Shown: piece by piece, positions 23,856 through 32,847 of the stretch
How positions within the stretch are numbered: position 1 is the stretch's first letter
Layout of the letters: each line of letters opens with the position of its first letter
NCBI GenBank assembly: GCA_022072415.1
Contig: JAJVHW010000055.1
Span: 1 to 42,694 of the forward strand
Origin: Planctomycetota bacterium
GTDB lineage: Bacteria > Planctomycetota > JAJSAM01 > JAJVHW01
DNA: 42,694 nt
Direction: 5' to 3'
Notes under the pieces: model-generated
The model's database searches: none
Told to the model about the DNA's origin: nothing
Seen by the model: only the letters and a program-made list of their open reading frames with translations
Translations under genes and position numbers: made by a program

Positions 23856-24074
23856 CGCGCGACCTCCTCGCAATGCCCGCGATGGTCACCGCGCTGCGAC
23901 GTCTCGCAAAGTGGGGTGCGCCGGTCGGACACCTCCTTGGTTGTTCCGGCGCATTCACGCCGCCGCCGGGCGGCGCAAGATGGGGGTAGCAGACGCATAC
24001 TCTCCGCTGGGACCTTGGCCTTCGGATTGACGTCGCGGAGCCAGGTGTTCGGTCAACGACGACACAGGCAGTCC

Positions 24075-24374
24075 CTACTTGCGCGACTGACACGTCGGAC
24101 ACGGCCAGCGCCCCCCGGCGACCCAAACTGCACCTGTGGCCGTCGTCAGTTCGTCCAGCGCTCGAACACCCGCCTCTTCTGCCGTTACGCCGCACGTCGG
24201 CGGACCAGCGATGCTCAGGACGACTTCCGTTCGCGCGTACCGTAGCGCCACGAACTGGCTCGTTGGCGCGGCCCGATCGAGAATCACGAGGATCAGAAAC
24301 TCCTGAGGGGAGCGACGCTGACCAGACAACCACTCAAGCCTTCCGAACTCAACGAGTACCAAGTTGCAGGACAT
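24075..24374 (-). CDS. Small hypothetical protein with C-terminal CxxC
   Basis: 99 residues from ATG at 24374, with GGAG 6-7 bases upstream. The first half alternates hydrophobic and polar residues (NLVLVEFGRLEWLSG, FLILVILDRA, SQFVALRYA) like a small beta-sheet protein. It ends with WPCPTCQSRK, a CxxC pair that could bind zinc. No family is recognised. It lies between the insertion-sequence region and the seven-gene operon, same strand as the latter but about 100 bases past its end. It might instead be an accidental frame. Confidence 0.42.
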   Translation of the reverse strand: MSCNLVLVEFGRLEWLSGQRRSPQEFLILVILDRAAPTSQFVALRYARTEVVLSIAGPPTCGVTAEEAGVRALDELTTATGAVWVAGGRWPCPTCQSRK

Positions 24375-24478
24375 GAATACTCCGTGAATGTCAGACACTG
24401 GAACATCGGCGCGTGGATCCTTCCGCTGGAGCCCCTAACGATGTCGGCGAAATAAAATCATTGGTGATTGCTAGTTGG

Positions 24479-27400
24479 TCACTTCGGGTCAATTTGCACG
24501 TTGATTCGCACCACACGGTCTGATTCGGAGGCGACTCGAGATCGCGCCCCGTCAGTCTGATGCTCACCATCGCGTGCGACAGTGACCACCACTTCTGACT
24601 CTCCCTTGATCAGAAGCACGGCAAGGCCAGACGGGCTCGTTCGGACAGTCCTGATGAGTACGTGGTTCTCCGTGAAGAACGCGACAATCGCGCCGGGCAG
24701 AGGGTCTGACCCACCTCGCACATGCACCACGACACACTCCTGTTCTAGCCGCAGCACCACATCGCGATCACCAGCCTCCGTCGGCACGATAGGGCTACGC
24801 CAACTCGGGCTGCAGGCAACAAAGGAACGATTGTCCCCCGGCGGCTGTGCTTCACCGACAACCTGCAATTCATAACGACTCCCCAAGAGGCCCCCAACCT
24901 CGAACTCGCCCGCGTCACTCGTTACAACCACGCGGTCTTCTGTAAATCCGCGATCAATGCAGTGCGCGCGAATCTTCACTCCGCCCAGCCCCAGTCCCCC
25001 CGCAATCTCGACCCGTCCCGCAATCGCACGTGTTCGTCGGACCACGATCTCACGAGCAGAGCGGTCGGTTCCAACCTCAACGCGCGTGGACGCAAAGTCC
25101 GGGGGAGTCCGCAGGCTCGTCACAGAGAGCATGATCGGGCCAAGAGGTAAGTCTGCGATGGAGAACTGGCCGCTCGAGTCGGATGCTGCGACCCAGCGCA
25201 AGCCTTCTCTATCAACTGTAGTTGCGACGACGTGCGCCCCGGCCTGTGGCTGCCCATCCGAGTCTATGACCAGCCCGATCAACGAAGTACCCGCCCCAAG
25301 TACGACGCGCGTGGGGAGCGACTCACCGACACGCGTGACGAAAGAGACGTGACCGCTGGCCCACGCCTCATACAGCACATCGGCATCATTCAGCGCCTCA
25401 ATGGTAGCGACTCCACTCGGATCAGCGCGGACTTCAGCTATCACGCGACGTGCAAGATCCTTTGCCGATCGTACGCGCACGCCTCCGGAGCGGATCGGTT
25501 GCCCATCCTCACTCAGAATGTGAACTGTCGTAAGCTTCGAAGTTTGCAGCTCAATCCTGACCACACTAGGTCGCGGCGAGGCAAGAGTCACCACTCGACT
25601 TGAGTAGCCGGGCGCCGAAACCAAGACCCACCGGCTCCCGGAGTCACGTACGTCGGTCAACGATAGCTTGCCATCGGGACCAGTCGCAACTGACGGATAG
25701 CCCAGCCAGTTGACCGGCTGAGAAACGCCAGACGGAGCTAGCTGTAGCACGGCACCCGGCACGGGGCGTCCATCTGAACCTGCAACTTCGACTCCAACTG
25801 ACACAATCGGCTGCACTTGAATGACAACGCTCTCCACGAGGTTCGCCCCAACGTCGTTCTGCACTAGCTCTCTCAACCCCACACACAGCCCGCTGTGATA
25901 CGCACCGATCACGGCACCACGAGCGGCCCGGACACCCCGAAGATCGAAGCTACCATCGGGGCCACTCACTGTGTGCACGCCGTCCAGCACCACTGTCAGC
26001 CCAGGAACTCCGACGCCGTCGGCTCCTATCGTACGCCCTCGGACGGCACAGTCCAACGCAGGTACCACGGGGATCGCCGCAATCTCGCCCGCTACCCCAC
26101 GGCACTCTACTCGAATCACCGCAGCGCCGAACCACGGTTCGCCCGCAACGACCGCACTCGGACGCTCAACACACCACTCTCCGTCATCAATGTCGAGAAA
26201 CACAACTGAACCACTGTCGTGCAGCAGCATGGCGATGCCTTGCTCGTTCGTAACGGCATGAGCAAGTCCGCCACCCGGGGCGGTGCTGACCCACCGGCAA
26301 CGAACGCGCGTGTTGGCCACAGGGATACCTCTATGGACAACGCTTACACACAACGAAGCCGGTCGCCGCACACGTACCTCTACAGGACGCATCGGCTGCG
26401 CGCGTCCTACCAACATGCCGGACTCGGCACCCGCAGTGCAGTCGATGCTCAGGCCTTCCGGCAGCATCACGCGCAACTCGTGAAACACGGCACCCGCCGG
26501 CGCGTCGAGCTCCACGATCCCGTCCGGACCCGTGGCCGCCGTTGCCTCCGTGCCTCCAGTGCGGCCGGTCACAGTCGCGCTTCGAAGTGGTTCTCCCGAG
26601 TCGTCCCACACCATGCGTACACGTAGCAAAGCAGACGCCTCCGTTGCAAGCTCAATCGTTGCATGTGCGGGCACGGAGAACTCGCCGCAGACCACACGGC
26701 GCGTCCCGATCATCGCAAACGCCGTGTACCGTCCTGGCCTCATCGCTGCCACCGCCACGGTTCCATCGGCGGCGGTGATACCGAGCGGACTCACCGCTTC
26801 GTCACTCGAACCTCGCATGCCGTACGGACGTGCCTGCAGCGCCGCGCCACTGACGACTCCGCCGCTCTGGTCGCGCAATCGAAACACAGCCATCACTCCA
26901 GCGAGCGCACTCAGGTTGACCTCCGCGGTTTCGAACGGACGCACGACGAACCTCGTCGGAGCCGCCGCCCAGCCGGGTCCTCCGCGGGCCTGCGCCGTAA
27001 ACTCACCACATCGAAGTCGCGCAGCCGCTCCGGTCAACACACTGGCACTCGGACGATTCGGGTAGAGCTGAACGCTCGCAACCTCTGTACCACTGTCATC
27101 ATGCACCTGAACGCTCCAATCGGTGCCCAGGTTCGCCGCCTGAGATCGCACCGAGAATCGCGCCGCTCCAAGTGGAACCAGCTCAACGTCACCAATGTCC
27201 ACCATAGGCTCTTCTGTCAGCACACGCGCGACTGTGCGAGTCTCACAAGACTCATGCTCGATCGTAATCGCGACTTCGGCGCCGGATTCAACGTTGGAGA
27301 TTTCAAATCGACCAGTGAGATCTGTCAGCACTGCAGTCTGAAGCGAGCTGAGCCCGATCAACGCAACCCGCGCCCCCACCACTTCACTCCGGTCTCCGCT

Positions 27401-27658
27401 GGCGACCACACGGCCACACACGCTTACAGAGTGAAGGGTCGACGACAGGCGAGGTCTGCCGCGCTGTTCAGATACGCCGCCTCTATTCCGACGTGCGTCC
27501 TGCGGTCCTGCAGACGCTTCCGACGAAGCGGCACCCTCTGACAACTCGGTCTCCGTCCCCGACACTGTAGCGACTCTCTCCAACTGGCTGCAACGCGTCA
27601 CGACAAGCCCGAACACGACGCACAGTGCTACGGCAAGTCCGAACCAAGCAGACTTCAT
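24479..27658 (-). CDS. Large exported protein with carboxypeptidase-regulatory-like repeats
   Basis: 1059 residues from ATG at 27658, with GGAGAG upstream. A hydrophobic N-terminus (FGLAVALCVVFGLVV, residues 5-19) is a signal peptide or anchor. A Cys follows (VTRCSQ), but the context is not a good lipobox. The remainder is a chain of about eight to ten beta-sandwich modules of the CarboxypepD_reg/Cna-B type, each with a GxVxxxDGxPxxGAxVxL start and a TxxDGxFxIxxL turn, for example GRVVASGDRSEVVGARVALI near 75 and VIDSDGQPQAGAHVVATT near 800. Such proteins are rod-like surface or periplasmic scaffolds. It is the last gene of a seven-gene operon and overlaps the MauE-like gene by 4 bases (ATGA). 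Confidence 0.85.
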   Translation of the reverse strand: MKSAWFGLAVALCVVFGLVVTRCSQLERVATVSGTETELSEGAASSEASAGPQDARRNRGGVSEQRGRPRLSSTLHSVSVCGRVVASGDRSEVVGARVALIGLSSLQTAVLTDLTGRFEISNVESGAEVAITIEHESCETRTVARVLTEEPMVDIGDVELVPLGAARFSVRSQAANLGTDWSVQVHDDSGTEVASVQLYPNRPSASVLTGAAARLRCGEFTAQARGGPGWAAAPTRFVVRPFETAEVNLSALAGVMAVFRLRDQSGGVVSGAALQARPYGMRGSSDEAVSPLGITAADGTVAVAAMRPGRYTAFAMIGTRRVVCGEFSVPAHATIELATEASALLRVRMVWDDSGEPLRSATVTGRTGGTEATAATGPDGIVELDAPAGAVFHELRVMLPEGLSIDCTAGAESGMLVGRAQPMRPVEVRVRRPASLCVSVVHRGIPVANTRVRCRWVSTAPGGGLAHAVTNEQGIAMLLHDSGSVVFLDIDDGEWCVERPSAVVAGEPWFGAAVIRVECRGVAGEIAAIPVVPALDCAVRGRTIGADGVGVPGLTVVLDGVHTVSGPDGSFDLRGVRAARGAVIGAYHSGLCVGLRELVQNDVGANLVESVVIQVQPIVSVGVEVAGSDGRPVPGAVLQLAPSGVSQPVNWLGYPSVATGPDGKLSLTDVRDSGSRWVLVSAPGYSSRVVTLASPRPSVVRIELQTSKLTTVHILSEDGQPIRSGGVRVRSAKDLARRVIAEVRADPSGVATIEALNDADVLYEAWASGHVSFVTRVGESLPTRVVLGAGTSLIGLVIDSDGQPQAGAHVVATTVDREGLRWVAASDSSGQFSIADLPLGPIMLSVTSLRTPPDFASTRVEVGTDRSAREIVVRRTRAIAGRVEIAGGLGLGGVKIRAHCIDRGFTEDRVVVTSDAGEFEVGGLLGSRYELQVVGEAQPPGDNRSFVACSPSWRSPIVPTEAGDRDVVLRLEQECVVVHVRGGSDPLPGAIVAFFTENHVLIRTVRTSPSGLAVLLIKGESEVVVTVARDGEHQTDGARSRVASESDRVVRINVQIDPK

Positions 27659-28092
27659 CTCAAACTCTCCGCCCGTAGGGATTTGGCGCGGGTTAGCGCC
27701 AGCCAGATGGCACATGCACACAGCAAGAGTATGTTGCGGACCACCGCAGCGCCTACGGATTCTTCGGAGATCATCGATAGACAGCCGCACCGCACGCCCC
27801 ATCCAAGTCTCAAGCCAGTGTGCAACAGCGTCGACGTGAACAGTAGCAACGTCACTACCGCGACTACGAAGCTCACGCGAGTCGGTCGCACAATCAGTGT
27901 TACGCCGATTGCTGTCTCAATGAATCCTGCGCCGACTGCGGCGGCCACGAAGCCATCCCCCTGCACATCAAGATGCCTGGAGACATGGCACGGATCTAGG
28001 GCGATTGACGCGGCGCCAACCATGAACGCACCGCCAACCATGACTCTTATGAGCGCCGCTAACGCAGCTCCGTGCCTCAGAGCGGATACCAT
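27655..28092 (-). CDS. MauE/DoxX-like redox membrane protein
   Basis: 145 residues from ATG at 28092. There are four hydrophobic segments, at about residues 8-30, 48-68, 73-92 and 115-134. Between the third and fourth is RCGCLSMISEESVGAAVVRN, which matches the CGCFG-then-RN loop of MauE family proteins. MauE is needed for disulfide formation in methylamine dehydrogenase and pairs with a thioredoxin-like MauD; no MauD is seen here. Another Cys lies after the first helix (DPCHVS), so a membrane disulfide relay is plausible. It overlaps its neighbours by 16 and 4 bases. Given the cysteine-rich protein that heads the operon, a role in its oxidation or reduction is an attractive inference. Confidence 0.75.
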   Translation of the reverse strand: MVSALRHGAALAALIRVMVGGAFMVGAASIALDPCHVSRHLDVQGDGFVAAAVGAGFIETAIGVTLIVRPTRVSFVVAVVTLLLFTSTLLHTGLRLGWGVRCGCLSMISEESVGAAVVRNILLLCACAIWLALTRAKSLRAESLR

Positions 28093-28394
28093 TCGACCTC
28101 TCCGTCCCGCAGATACACATCGACGCCCGGGGATACAAACGTCGTAACTATCGACTCATTCACCAGCGCCTCAAACTCGTCGCGGCTTACCTGCCTAACG
28201 ACTACGCACTCGCATGCGGACCGAACATCCATCACTCGCTCCGGGTCACTCAACCGAATTCGATACCGCGTCGGCCCGCCAGACATAGACACGAGCGGAG
28301 CCCGCGTGGCGGCGCACCGCTCCGCACTGCGCGCTGCCGAAACTCCACACACGACCCCGACCGCAAGGCTGATCCCTACCACCAGGCTCTTCAT
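28077..28394 (-). CDS. Small exported protein, unknown
   Basis: 105 residues from ATG at 28394. The signal peptide (MKSLVVGISLAVGVVCGVSAARSA) is followed by a compact domain of about 80 residues with three cysteines (ERCAAT, SACECVV) and an EFEALVNESIVTTFVSPG segment. No family is recognised. It is translationally coupled at both sides (ATGA with the upstream gene, 16-base overlap with MauE). Cysteines in a small periplasmic protein next to a MauE-like gene suggest a redox partner or substrate, but the arrangement (CEC) is not a thioredoxin CxxC. Confidence 0.65.
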   Translation of the reverse strand: MKSLVVGISLAVGVVCGVSAARSAERCAATRAPLVSMSGGPTRYRIRLSDPERVMDVRSACECVVVRQVSRDEFEALVNESIVTTFVSPGVDVYLRDGEVEWYPL

Positions 28395-29554
28395 GAGACA
28401 GTTCCGCCCGAACGCCGCGAGCGTCGCCAAAACAACATCAGACAACCCAGGCACACAACTACAACGGTCGCCCCGGCCGCTACCCACTTGGCATTGCCGC
28501 ACAGCTCCCCGTCCCCGGGATCTGCCTGCAATTGCGGTTCGCTTCCTAGCATTCGCGCCACAAGGACGTCGGGCGAGTCGCCGTCAGTTCCAAGATACGA
28601 GACGCGGCCTGTCACCTCGTCGACTCGCACGCCGTTCTTACCCCACTCTGACGGCGCGACATCGAGATCATCGACGTGCAACACACCATACGCCGGCGTG
28701 GCCGCAAGCTCCGCAACACCCCGGCTACCGTCCTCAAATTCAGCAACAACCGCGCTGGGAATCACCCATCCTTCGCAGACCACGTGACGGTCGAATCTGA
28801 TTCGCCCGGTCACCCGCAGTGTCACTCCTCCGACCCCGGTGTAGCTGCCCAATGATCGAGTCGTCACAGAGCTCGGCGGTTCGCTGTCCAAGCCCGTCGC
28901 GGCCTGAACCTGAAGATGTTCTACGATAGTCGGGAAATAGGCTCCGGCGACGCGAATGAACACCACCCTACTGCCGAAGAAACCCTGCACACGCTCCGGT
29001 GCATCGATGGTGGCCGCGACGTGCGCATTCGCCGCAAGGAGCACAACCAGACGTCCTCCGGTGCCATATGCCCGCACAACCGGGTATCGCGCAAGGTCGC
29101 TCCGCCAATCCGGCTCTCCCAGCCCGAGCGGTTCGGTCCACCGGCCAAGGCCGCTGAGTCTCTCCATCGACGGTCTCGATCCCGAGTCAGCAATGCTGAC
29201 GCGTGCGCTCCACGCTCGGCCAACGCCGTTGCGAGTCAAGCGCGCAAGAGCGTGGTTCCGCCGCCGGACGACACTTACAAGAACACCTCCGTTCCGACGA
29301 CTCAGATCGAACGACTCTCCATCTGATCCGAGCGTCCACGTAGTCGCGAGATGTGGAACACCGTTCACGCTGTACTCCTCAGCCACGGTGACATTCCCTC
29401 GCGACAACGCGCGTTGGGCCTCTGCAACCAGCACGTCCTGCACGGTGTCCGCGTCGAGAGGCGGCATTCCTTCGTCGATCTCTGTCGCGAGCGCTCGTAC
29501 GGAAGAGATCACTACGGCGAGTGCGGCCAGGATGCAACTGCTACTTCGCATCAT
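28391..29554 (-). CDS. Exported single-pass membrane protein, unknown
   Basis: 387 residues from ATG at 29554 (a second ATG follows at once). The signal peptide ends near ALATE (about residue 25). A large extracytoplasmic domain contains several beta-rich stretches (SVVTTRSLGSYTGVGGVTL near 235, GWVIPSAVVAEFEDGSRG near 265). Near the C-terminus a membrane helix (AAGATVVVVCLGCLMLFW) is followed by a short basic tail (RRSRRSGG), giving type I topology with the bulk outside the cytoplasm. No family was recognised. It begins one base after the stop of the C39-like/DUF1573 gene and ends in an ATGA overlap with the next, so it belongs firmly to the operon. Confidence 0.72.
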   Translation of the reverse strand: MMRSSSCILAALAVVISSVRALATEIDEGMPPLDADTVQDVLVAEAQRALSRGNVTVAEEYSVNGVPHLATTWTLGSDGESFDLSRRNGGVLVSVVRRRNHALARLTRNGVGRAWSARVSIADSGSRPSMERLSGLGRWTEPLGLGEPDWRSDLARYPVVRAYGTGGRLVVLLAANAHVAATIDAPERVQGFFGSRVVFIRVAGAYFPTIVEHLQVQAATGLDSEPPSSVTTRSLGSYTGVGGVTLRVTGRIRFDRHVVCEGWVIPSAVVAEFEDGSRGVAELAATPAYGVLHVDDLDVAPSEWGKNGVRVDEVTGRVSYLGTDGDSPDVLVARMLGSEPQLQADPGDGELCGNAKWVAAGATVVVVCLGCLMLFWRRSRRSGGTVS

Positions 29555-29555
29555 G

Positions 29556-31106
29556 CTAATTCACCTCAACAACTGGAATCTCGGTGTGGAACGCCTTGCC
29601 CTCAGGGGAAGTCCACTCGATGCGCACGCGCCCCACCCGACTCGGACCCGCTCGGCCGGCGCTCCTGATCGTGACCGCCCAGTCACTCTCCCTGCACGCG
29701 ACTTCGCAACCGCTCGCATTGCACGTAACAGAGGTCACAACGGCAACAGTCGTGGATCGAATTGAGAGAGTGTACGCCTCCGACTGCCCGCGCAGCAACA
29801 CGGGGGCCTGACTCACCTCGAATGGGTACGCCGCGTTCCATGGGACTTCGACTTGGCACAGGTCCGATCCGCTCCATCCAAGCACCATCGCTCGTCCAGG
29901 TCCAACGTAGCGGGGCGTAACGCCGATGATCACGCGATCGCTCATGCTGCCGTCGATGATGCGCACGTGCCCGCTAGGTGTGCTGGCGGACCAACTCGAC
30001 CACATTGCGCCCGGTACATTGTCGCCCATCACCTCGACCACCGACTCGACTCCCGGCACGGCGCCAAACATCTCGGCTTTGGGAGACGTTCGTGTGGCCG
30101 CTGACTTGCCGCGAGCAGTTAGGTGCAGTCGCAACTCTTGGGGACCTGCAATGATACGTACAGTGGCGCGCTCAACATGGCCCGCGCGGACTCGAAGCTT
30201 AACCGATCCGCTGCGCTCGGACCCAGGACCTAAAGGCGAGCCCATGTCGAAGTCGATCCCAGCACACACGCACGACGTCTTCACCTGATCGACGGAGACG
30301 TCCGCGTCGCTTGCATTGGCAACGGAGAAGTCTACCGCGTGAGTGCCGGCAGATACCACTCCAAGGTCCATGCGCGAAGTCGGCCGCAGCTCCAGCGGAC
30401 CCGACCTCGCCACATCCGTCGACCTCCCGAATGACTGCGGCGAGTCAGAGTCAGAACAGCACGCCAAGAGAAGAGCGCCGGCAACAATCCCCCGGCTCGC
30501 CACCTGCACGCTAGTAGCCCGTCTCCCGCCTCGCCAGAATCGAACGAGGATTCCGACGGTGCCCATCACGACCAGCGCCACGACGATAAGAGTTAACACA
30601 GCAATCGGACGTCTGCCTACCGCGCATATCAGCAGCGTGGGTTCCGTCCAACTCGCTATCTCCGTCACTTCGACACTCTCCGAGATTAGCGGCGGCGTGA
30701 ACACAGACCATCGCTCCGGACTGTCGCGCCGCAAGACGACGAAGTGGCCGTTCGTTCCCTCGCCGAATCGACTCGCCAATGCGACTGCGACCTCCCCGAC
30801 CCCAACGTCGAGGATGCTCCCAACGCGGCATCGAACCCCAAAGTCAGTCAGAGCGGTCCCAACATCCTCCATGCTGCACCATCCAGCGCTATCAACGCGA
30901 CACGCGACGCGCACGTCTTGAAAGGCGGGAACGCCGCGCCGTAGAAGTCCCATCGCAATGCACACTGCGTACGGACCGCAGTCTCGGTCAAGGGGAACGC
31001 CTGCTCGATCCTCGGCCATTGCCGGATTTCGAAACATCGACATGGACATGATCGCGAGCAGCACAGCATACGCAGCCAGACGCCGCGCCAAGGCGCTACC
31101 GACCAT
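29556..31106 (-). CDS. C39-peptidase-like/DUF1573 fusion membrane protein
   Basis: 516 residues from ATG at 31106; the longer upstream frame overlaps the previous gene and is rejected. After a signal peptide (about 1-31) comes a C39-like domain: RDCGPYAVCIAMGLLRRG (about 40-57) holds the expected catalytic Cys, and TNGHFVVLRRD (about 118) the His. The usual Asp-Pro after the His strand is replaced by SVFTPP. A membrane helix follows (AVLTLIVVALVVMGTVGILV, about 160-180), then a LLACCS segment and a DUF1573 domain with DLGVVSAGTHAVDFSVANAS and a CVCAG motif, then two further beta domains. Inferred role: processing or holding of an exported substrate. It overlaps the upstream lipoprotein gene by 11 bases. 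Confidence 0.78.
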   Translation of the reverse strand: MVGSALARRLAAYAVLLAIMSMSMFRNPAMAEDRAGVPLDRDCGPYAVCIAMGLLRRGVPAFQDVRVACRVDSAGWCSMEDVGTALTDFGVRCRVGSILDVGVGEVAVALASRFGEGTNGHFVVLRRDSPERWSVFTPPLISESVEVTEIASWTEPTLLICAVGRRPIAVLTLIVVALVVMGTVGILVRFWRGGRRATSVQVASRGIVAGALLLACCSDSDSPQSFGRSTDVARSGPLELRPTSRMDLGVVSAGTHAVDFSVANASDADVSVDQVKTSCVCAGIDFDMGSPLGPGSERSGSVKLRVRAGHVERATVRIIAGPQELRLHLTARGKSAATRTSPKAEMFGAVPGVESVVEVMGDNVPGAMWSSWSASTPSGHVRIIDGSMSDRVIIGVTPRYVGPGRAMVLGWSGSDLCQVEVPWNAAYPFEVSQAPVLLRGQSEAYTLSIRSTTVAVVTSVTCNASGCEVACRESDWAVTIRSAGRAGPSRVGRVRIEWTSPEGKAFHTEIPVVEVN

Positions 31107-32847
31107 CCTGCACCTCCTCCGTGAGCAGTTCACCTGTGTCTGTCTCCCACTCCAATCGAATCGCACCTTGCGGCGGAATTGAAGCAACGGCCCGCGAACT
31201 GCGTTCGTCTTCCGACGGCTCGAAGTCGATCCAGCTACCTCCAATCTCCATGCTACCCACGTCTTGATCGGCAAGACGGGTGACAAACGATCGGAAGGCA
31301 ACTACGCGTCCCGCATGAGGAGGTGGCGTTGGTCTGATCACACGTCCGCGAGTTACTGCCGGAGAACTGTGCGCTTCGTGCGCACCCTCAACGCGAATCC
31401 ATTCAGTGCTCCGGCCATCTGCGTGACTGAGCATGAGATAATCCACCTGGTCGCACATGTGAAGATCGACAATGCCACCCTCGCGAATCTGAACTTCCTC
31501 GCCCCACAGAACGTCCCCTATCATCCGGACTCGTATCGCTTGGGTTGCAGCCCTGCACTCGTCGGGAAGGCGCACTCCGATCGAGACTCGCGGGACACGG
31601 CCGTCACCCCGAATCTGAGCGAGATTACTGTACGAGATGGGTGCGATTGCAAACCGGTTTCCAAACGACAAGAACACGAGGCGGCTCCTACCCACGGGAA
31701 CCTCGAACTCGCCCTTCGAGACTAGCCTTGCGAACCGTCGGAGACGGCCTCCGCTCGGAGCACAGCCACCGGCGGGCGACGCCTCACTCGAGACCATGGC
31801 GGCCGCAACTTCATCCAATCGAACCCGTACAATGCGCACGATGTCGTTGGAGTCGAAGTTCACGTCCAAGTCCCAAGGGGGCTCTACCCTCACTTCACGT
31901 TCGTACTGCATCAAATCGGAGTCGACTGCCGCAATTGCAACTCGAACCCTACCGGCGAGAACGTTGCGCAACAACAACGTCCCCTCGTTACCGCTTGGTG
32001 CTCGACGTCGGCTCAGAACGCGCCCGGCGCTTGAGAGCGCTGTTAGCTCGACTCGTCCTCCGATCGGCGCGCGTACCGCGATCTGGGCCCTTGCAATGCT
32101 GGCCGCTACATCAACCTCGATCACACTGTCTCCAGGAATCCGCACTGCCTCGTCAAGTATGCGGAGTTCGTCCCACATCACGTGGTACGCGCCCGCAGAG
32201 AGTACGCCCGTGTAGGAGCCATCTTCGCTGCATTTGAGCTTGACCTCAGCGGCTGAGCGAACGCACTTCAGCGTGATGTCGGCACCGCGAGGAACTCCGA
32301 GCAGTCTCACTGCACCTCGCTGTCCGTTGCTAGCCGTGGAATCTGGTGGCTCAAGCAGAGCGGAGCCCCCTGCCGCTTCGACTCGACACGAAGACGGGCC
32401 GCAGTCAAACTTGCCCCCAGGACCGGGGACAGGGTCGCGTGTCAGACGGATCGCCTTCCATCGTCCGCACGACGTAGAAGCGGCCACGCGAAACTCACTC
32501 ACGTCGCCGGCTACGGAAAGTTTACAATCCTCCGTCCTGACGTCTCCGCCCCATCGCGCGCAACCAAACTCATCCGTGGTTCGCGTTGCGGTTCGATGAG
32601 GATCACTCAGCGTCACCGTCTGATCCGCGATCGGAGCTCCGTCACTGCCCACGACGGTGACGACTAGTAACGAGGCCACACGAACCTGCGGTGTTCCAGT
32701 CACGTCAGCTGAACGCGCGCACGCTAGGACCGTGGCGCCAAGCGCAATGGTGGCTCTCGTCGCCGCAAGAAGAACTCTTAGCCCACGGTACGAGCGGGGC
32801 GAGTCACTCCGGACTCGCCCCGAGACTGACTCAGGATCTACCGGCAC
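31096..32847 (-). CDS. Probable lipoprotein with carboxypeptidase-regulatory-like domain
   Basis: 583 residues if translation starts at GTG 32847; no ATG is available in frame until far inside, and an earlier in-frame ATG would run through the whole upstream gene. The resulting N-terminus has a basic stretch, LRVLLAATRATIALGATVLAC, and the Cys at the end of this run fits a lipobox (VLAC), so the mature protein would be lipid-anchored. A CarboxypepD_reg-type module follows (VVTVVGSDGAPIADQTVTL, then TTDEFGCARW), and several beta-rich segments make up the rest. Eight or more further cysteines are scattered in it. The start overlaps the upstream Cys-rich gene by 10 bases, and a hairpin lies just inside the coding region. 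Confidence 0.7.
   Translation of the reverse strand: MPVDPESVSGRVRSDSPRSYRGLRVLLAATRATIALGATVLACARSADVTGTPQVRVASLLVVTVVGSDGAPIADQTVTLSDPHRTATRTTDEFGCARWGGDVRTEDCKLSVAGDVSEFRVAASTSCGRWKAIRLTRDPVPGPGGKFDCGPSSCRVEAAGGSALLEPPDSTASNGQRGAVRLLGVPRGADITLKCVRSAAEVKLKCSEDGSYTGVLSAGAYHVMWDELRILDEAVRIPGDSVIEVDVAASIARAQIAVRAPIGGRVELTALSSAGRVLSRRRAPSGNEGTLLLRNVLAGRVRVAIAAVDSDLMQYEREVRVEPPWDLDVNFDSNDIVRIVRVRLDEVAAAMVSSEASPAGGCAPSGGRLRRFARLVSKGEFEVPVGRSRLVFLSFGNRFAIAPISYSNLAQIRGDGRVPRVSIGVRLPDECRAATQAIRVRMIGDVLWGEEVQIREGGIVDLHMCDQVDYLMLSHADGRSTEWIRVEGAHEAHSSPAVTRGRVIRPTPPPHAGRVVAFRSFVTRLADQDVGSMEIGGSWIDFEPSEDERSSRAVASIPPQGAIRLEWETDTGELLTEEVQDGR
32796..32821 (-). terminator. Strong hairpin after the first gene of the operon
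   Basis: A perfect 10-bp stem (32796-32805 with 32812-32821) with a 6-base loop lies 17 bases past the stop codon of the Cys-rich protein gene. No T-run follows on the minus strand, so it is more likely an RNA-stabilising or partial-termination element that lowers expression of downstream genes than a full stop. It overlaps the inferred start of the lipoprotein frame. Confidence 0.45.

Noticed and set aside
22542-24245. A 567-residue plus-strand frame across the IS3 element
   Set aside because: Antisense to the transposase genes and runs into repeats and unrelated DNA; no domain is visible.
24430-24478. Terminator after the seven-gene operon
   Set aside because: The stretch is A/T-rich and T-rich on the transcribed strand, but the only stem is about 4 bp, too weak to call.
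27590-27658. Lipoprotein signal for the 1059-residue protein
   Set aside because: A Cys follows the hydrophobic N-terminus, but VTRC has an Arg at -1 and is a poor lipobox; a plain signal peptide or anchor is more likely.
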